Shown piece after piece: positions 4,983-6,404 of a DNA stretch of 6,404 bases. How positions within the stretch are numbered: the first letter of the stretch is position 1; every line of letters begins with the position of its first letter. The translations under genes and the position numbers were made by a program. The stretch lies in the NCBI GenBank assembly GCA_903929925.1, contig CAIYWO010000108.1, positions 1 through 6,404 of the forward strand. The letters run 5' to 3'. This DNA is from an uncultured beta proteobacterium. Lineage in GTDB: Bacteria; Pseudomonadota; Gammaproteobacteria; Burkholderiales; Burkholderiaceae_B. The notes under the pieces are model-generated. The model was not told the origin of the DNA and searched no databases. It saw nothing but the letters and a program-made list of their open reading frames with translations.

Positions 4983-6404
4983 GTGCGTCTGACCCAAATC
5001 AAACTTGCCGGATTTAAGTCTTTTGTCGATCCGACCGTCATTCCGACCCCTAGCCAGCTGGTCGGGGTTGTCGGACCTAACGGTTGCGGTAAATCCAACA
5101 TTATTGATGCCGTACGCTGGGTAATGGGCGAAAGCCGCGCCTCGGAATTACGTGGCGAGTCGATGCAGGACGTTATTTTTAGTGGTTCTGGCGAGCGTAA
5201 GCCATCTGCCAGGGCGTCGGTTGAGTTGGTATTTGATAACTCTGCAGGTCGGGCCTCAGGGCAATGGGCAACGTATGCCGAGATCGCTGTGCGTCGTGTC
5301 TTAACGCGCGATGGCACGAGCAGCTATTTCATTAATAACCAGCTAGTCCGGCGCCGTGATGTGCATGACATCTTCTTAGGGACGGGTCTCGGGTCACGCG
5401 GCTATGCAATTATCGGTCAGGGCATGATCAACCGCCTGATCGAGGCAAAGCCCGAAGAGTTGCGGGTCTACCTTGAAGAAGCCGCAGGGGTGTCGCGTTA
5501 CAAAGAGCGCCGCCGTGAAACTGAAAATCGTTTGTCTGATACGCGTGAAAATCTCGTGCGCGTCGAGGACATTCTGCGTGAGTTGACGTCGCAACTTGAA
5601 AAACTTGAGTCCCAGGCTGAGGTGGCGCGCGAATATCGCACCTTGCAGGCCGAAGGCGAAAGCAAACAAAACGCATTGTGGTTCCTGAAAGAAGCTGCCG
5701 CACATCAAGAGCGCGATCGCACCCAGCAAGATATTGAACGTGCGCACACTGAGCTTGAGGCCTCGATGGCTGGCTTGCGTGCCAGCGAAGCGGCACTCGA
5801 GTCGCGTCGTCAGGCGCATTATGCGGCGGGTGATGCTGTCCATGCGGCGCAGGGTCAGTTGTATGAGGCGAATGCCAAGGTCAGCAGCCTTGAGGCGGAG
5901 ATTCGTCACGTTGTTGAGTCACGCAATCGGGTCTTGACGCGCCGTACTCAACTCGAGACACAGTTAGCCGAGTGGGCGACGCAGCAAGAACATTGCCAAG
6001 CGCAAATCCAGGAAGGCGAAGACGAGCTCATGACGAGCGCCGCACGGGCCGAAGAAGCGCGTGAGTTGGCACAGGCCGCGCAAGAAGGCTTGCCTGAGAT
6101 CGAATCGCGTGTGCGCCAAGCGGCGCTTGAGCGTGAAGAACTGCGTGCAACCTTGGCCCGTGTTGAACAAAGCCTTGCCTTGGTTGCTCAAACACAGCGT
6201 GATTCGGATCGCCAGTTACAGGCGCTTGAGTTACGCCGCGAACGTTTAGGGCTTGAGCTCAAGGGCGTTGAAACGCCGGACTTGGCGGCGCTCGAACAAT
6301 TGACGGGCGATAAGTTTGCCACCGAAGAGTTACTAGAAGAATCGCAGGGCGCACTCACGGAGCTTGAAGACAAGTTGCCCGAAGCGGATGCGCGTCGCAC
6401 TCAG
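4983..6404 (+). CDS. smc: Chromosome segregation ATPase SMC, N-terminal 474 residues, cut by the window end
   Basis: SMC is the ATPase of the condensin-like SMC-ScpAB complex that extrudes DNA loops and separates sister chromosomes. The frame is open to the last base: 474 codons of a protein usually near 1,170 residues. The head domain shows the N-terminal I-K-L-A-G-F-K-S-F strand (6-14), Walker A G-P-N-G-C-G-K-S (31-38), L-R-G with R57 at the position of the Bacillus subtilis arginine finger, and the Q-loop I-I-G-Q-G (Q146). From about residue 165 the sequence turns into a Glu/Arg/Gln/Ala-rich heptad-like coiled coil that continues to the window end. Hinge, second coil and the C-terminal signature/Walker B half lie outside. 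The start is GTG at 4983: no ATG, GTG or TTG lies in frame in the preceding 60 bases, and it gives the conserved M-R-L-T-Q-I-K start. No Shine-Dalgarno is seen; AAGGA at 4953-4957 is too far away. Confidence 0.96.
   Translation, partial: MRLTQIKLAGFKSFVDPTVIPTPSQLVGVVGPNGCGKSNIIDAVRWVMGESRASELRGESMQDVIFSGSGERKPSARASVELVFDNSAGRASGQWATYAEIAVRRVLTRDGTSSYFINNQLVRRRDVHDIFLGTGLGSRGYAIIGQGMINRLIEAKPEELRVYLEEAAGVSRYKERRRETENRLSDTRENLVRVEDILRELTSQLEKLESQAEVAREYRTLQAEGESKQNALWFLKEAAAHQERDRTQQDIERAHTELEASMAGLRASEAALESRRQAHYAAGDAVHAAQGQLYEANAKVSSLEAEIRHVVESRNRVLTRRTQLETQLAEWATQQEHCQAQIQEGEDELMTSAARAEEARELAQAAQEGLPEIESRVRQAALEREELRATLARVEQSLALVAQTQRDSDRQLQALELRRERLGLELKGVETPDLAALEQLTGDKFATEELLEESQGALTELEDKLPEADARRTQ

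Noticed and set aside
4943..5317. 124-codon minus-strand frame over the smc start
   Set aside because: It is antisense to the Walker A region of smc, whose conservation explains the open frame.
5394..5909. 171-codon minus-strand frame inside smc
   Set aside because: It is fully antisense to the conserved SMC head and coiled coil; the translation has no recognisable family and no promoter or Shine-Dalgarno.

Overview
The window looks like chromosomal core-gene DNA from a betaproteobacterium of the order Burkholderiales, probably a relative of the Alcaligenaceae (Bordetella/Achromobacter/Alcaligenes group). This is inferred from protein features: the IspF, OmpR/RisA-type regulator, family 4 uracil-DNA glycosylase and SMC sequences all carry wording I recognise from that group. 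Base composition looks moderate, clearly below that of Bordetella. No species can be named from the sequence alone.

Layout: (1) Positions 1-589 hold the tail of ispD and a complete ispF, overlapping by four bases (ATGA), two steps of the MEP isoprenoid pathway. (2) Positions 595-1329 on the minus strand hold an OmpR-family response regulator that meets ispF tail to tail with a 5-base gap; no sensor kinase is present. (3) Positions 1330-1470 are a divergent control region with four TTACAA hexamers, two of them exactly 10 bp apart as in OmpR tandem half-sites, and a perfect 12-bp palindrome. (4) Positions 1471-2709 hold a single ORF fusing TsaB (tRNA t6A synthesis) to RimI (ribosomal protein S18 N-acetyltransferase). 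(5) Positions 2737-3573 hold a family 4 [4Fe-4S] uracil-DNA glycosylase with an unusual motif III (NPS rather than HPS/HPA). (6) Positions 3524-4888 on the minus strand hold the lysophospholipid transporter LplT, whose 3' end overlaps the glycosylase gene by 50 bp. (7) From 4983 to the end of the window runs the N-terminal part of the chromosome-condensation ATPase SMC, divergent from lplT and starting with GTG.

All stretches longer than about 150 bases are coding. There are no mobile elements, RNA genes, CRISPR arrays or convincing intrinsic terminators. The genes are housekeeping functions (isoprenoids, tRNA modification, DNA repair, phospholipid recycling, chromosome segregation) plus one regulator; they do not form one pathway. 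I see no evidence of a new multi-gene system. The points most worth a second look are the OmpR-like site cluster between ompR and tsaB, the TsaB-RimI fusion, the altered glycosylase motif, and the apparent lack of Shine-Dalgarno sequences before several genes.
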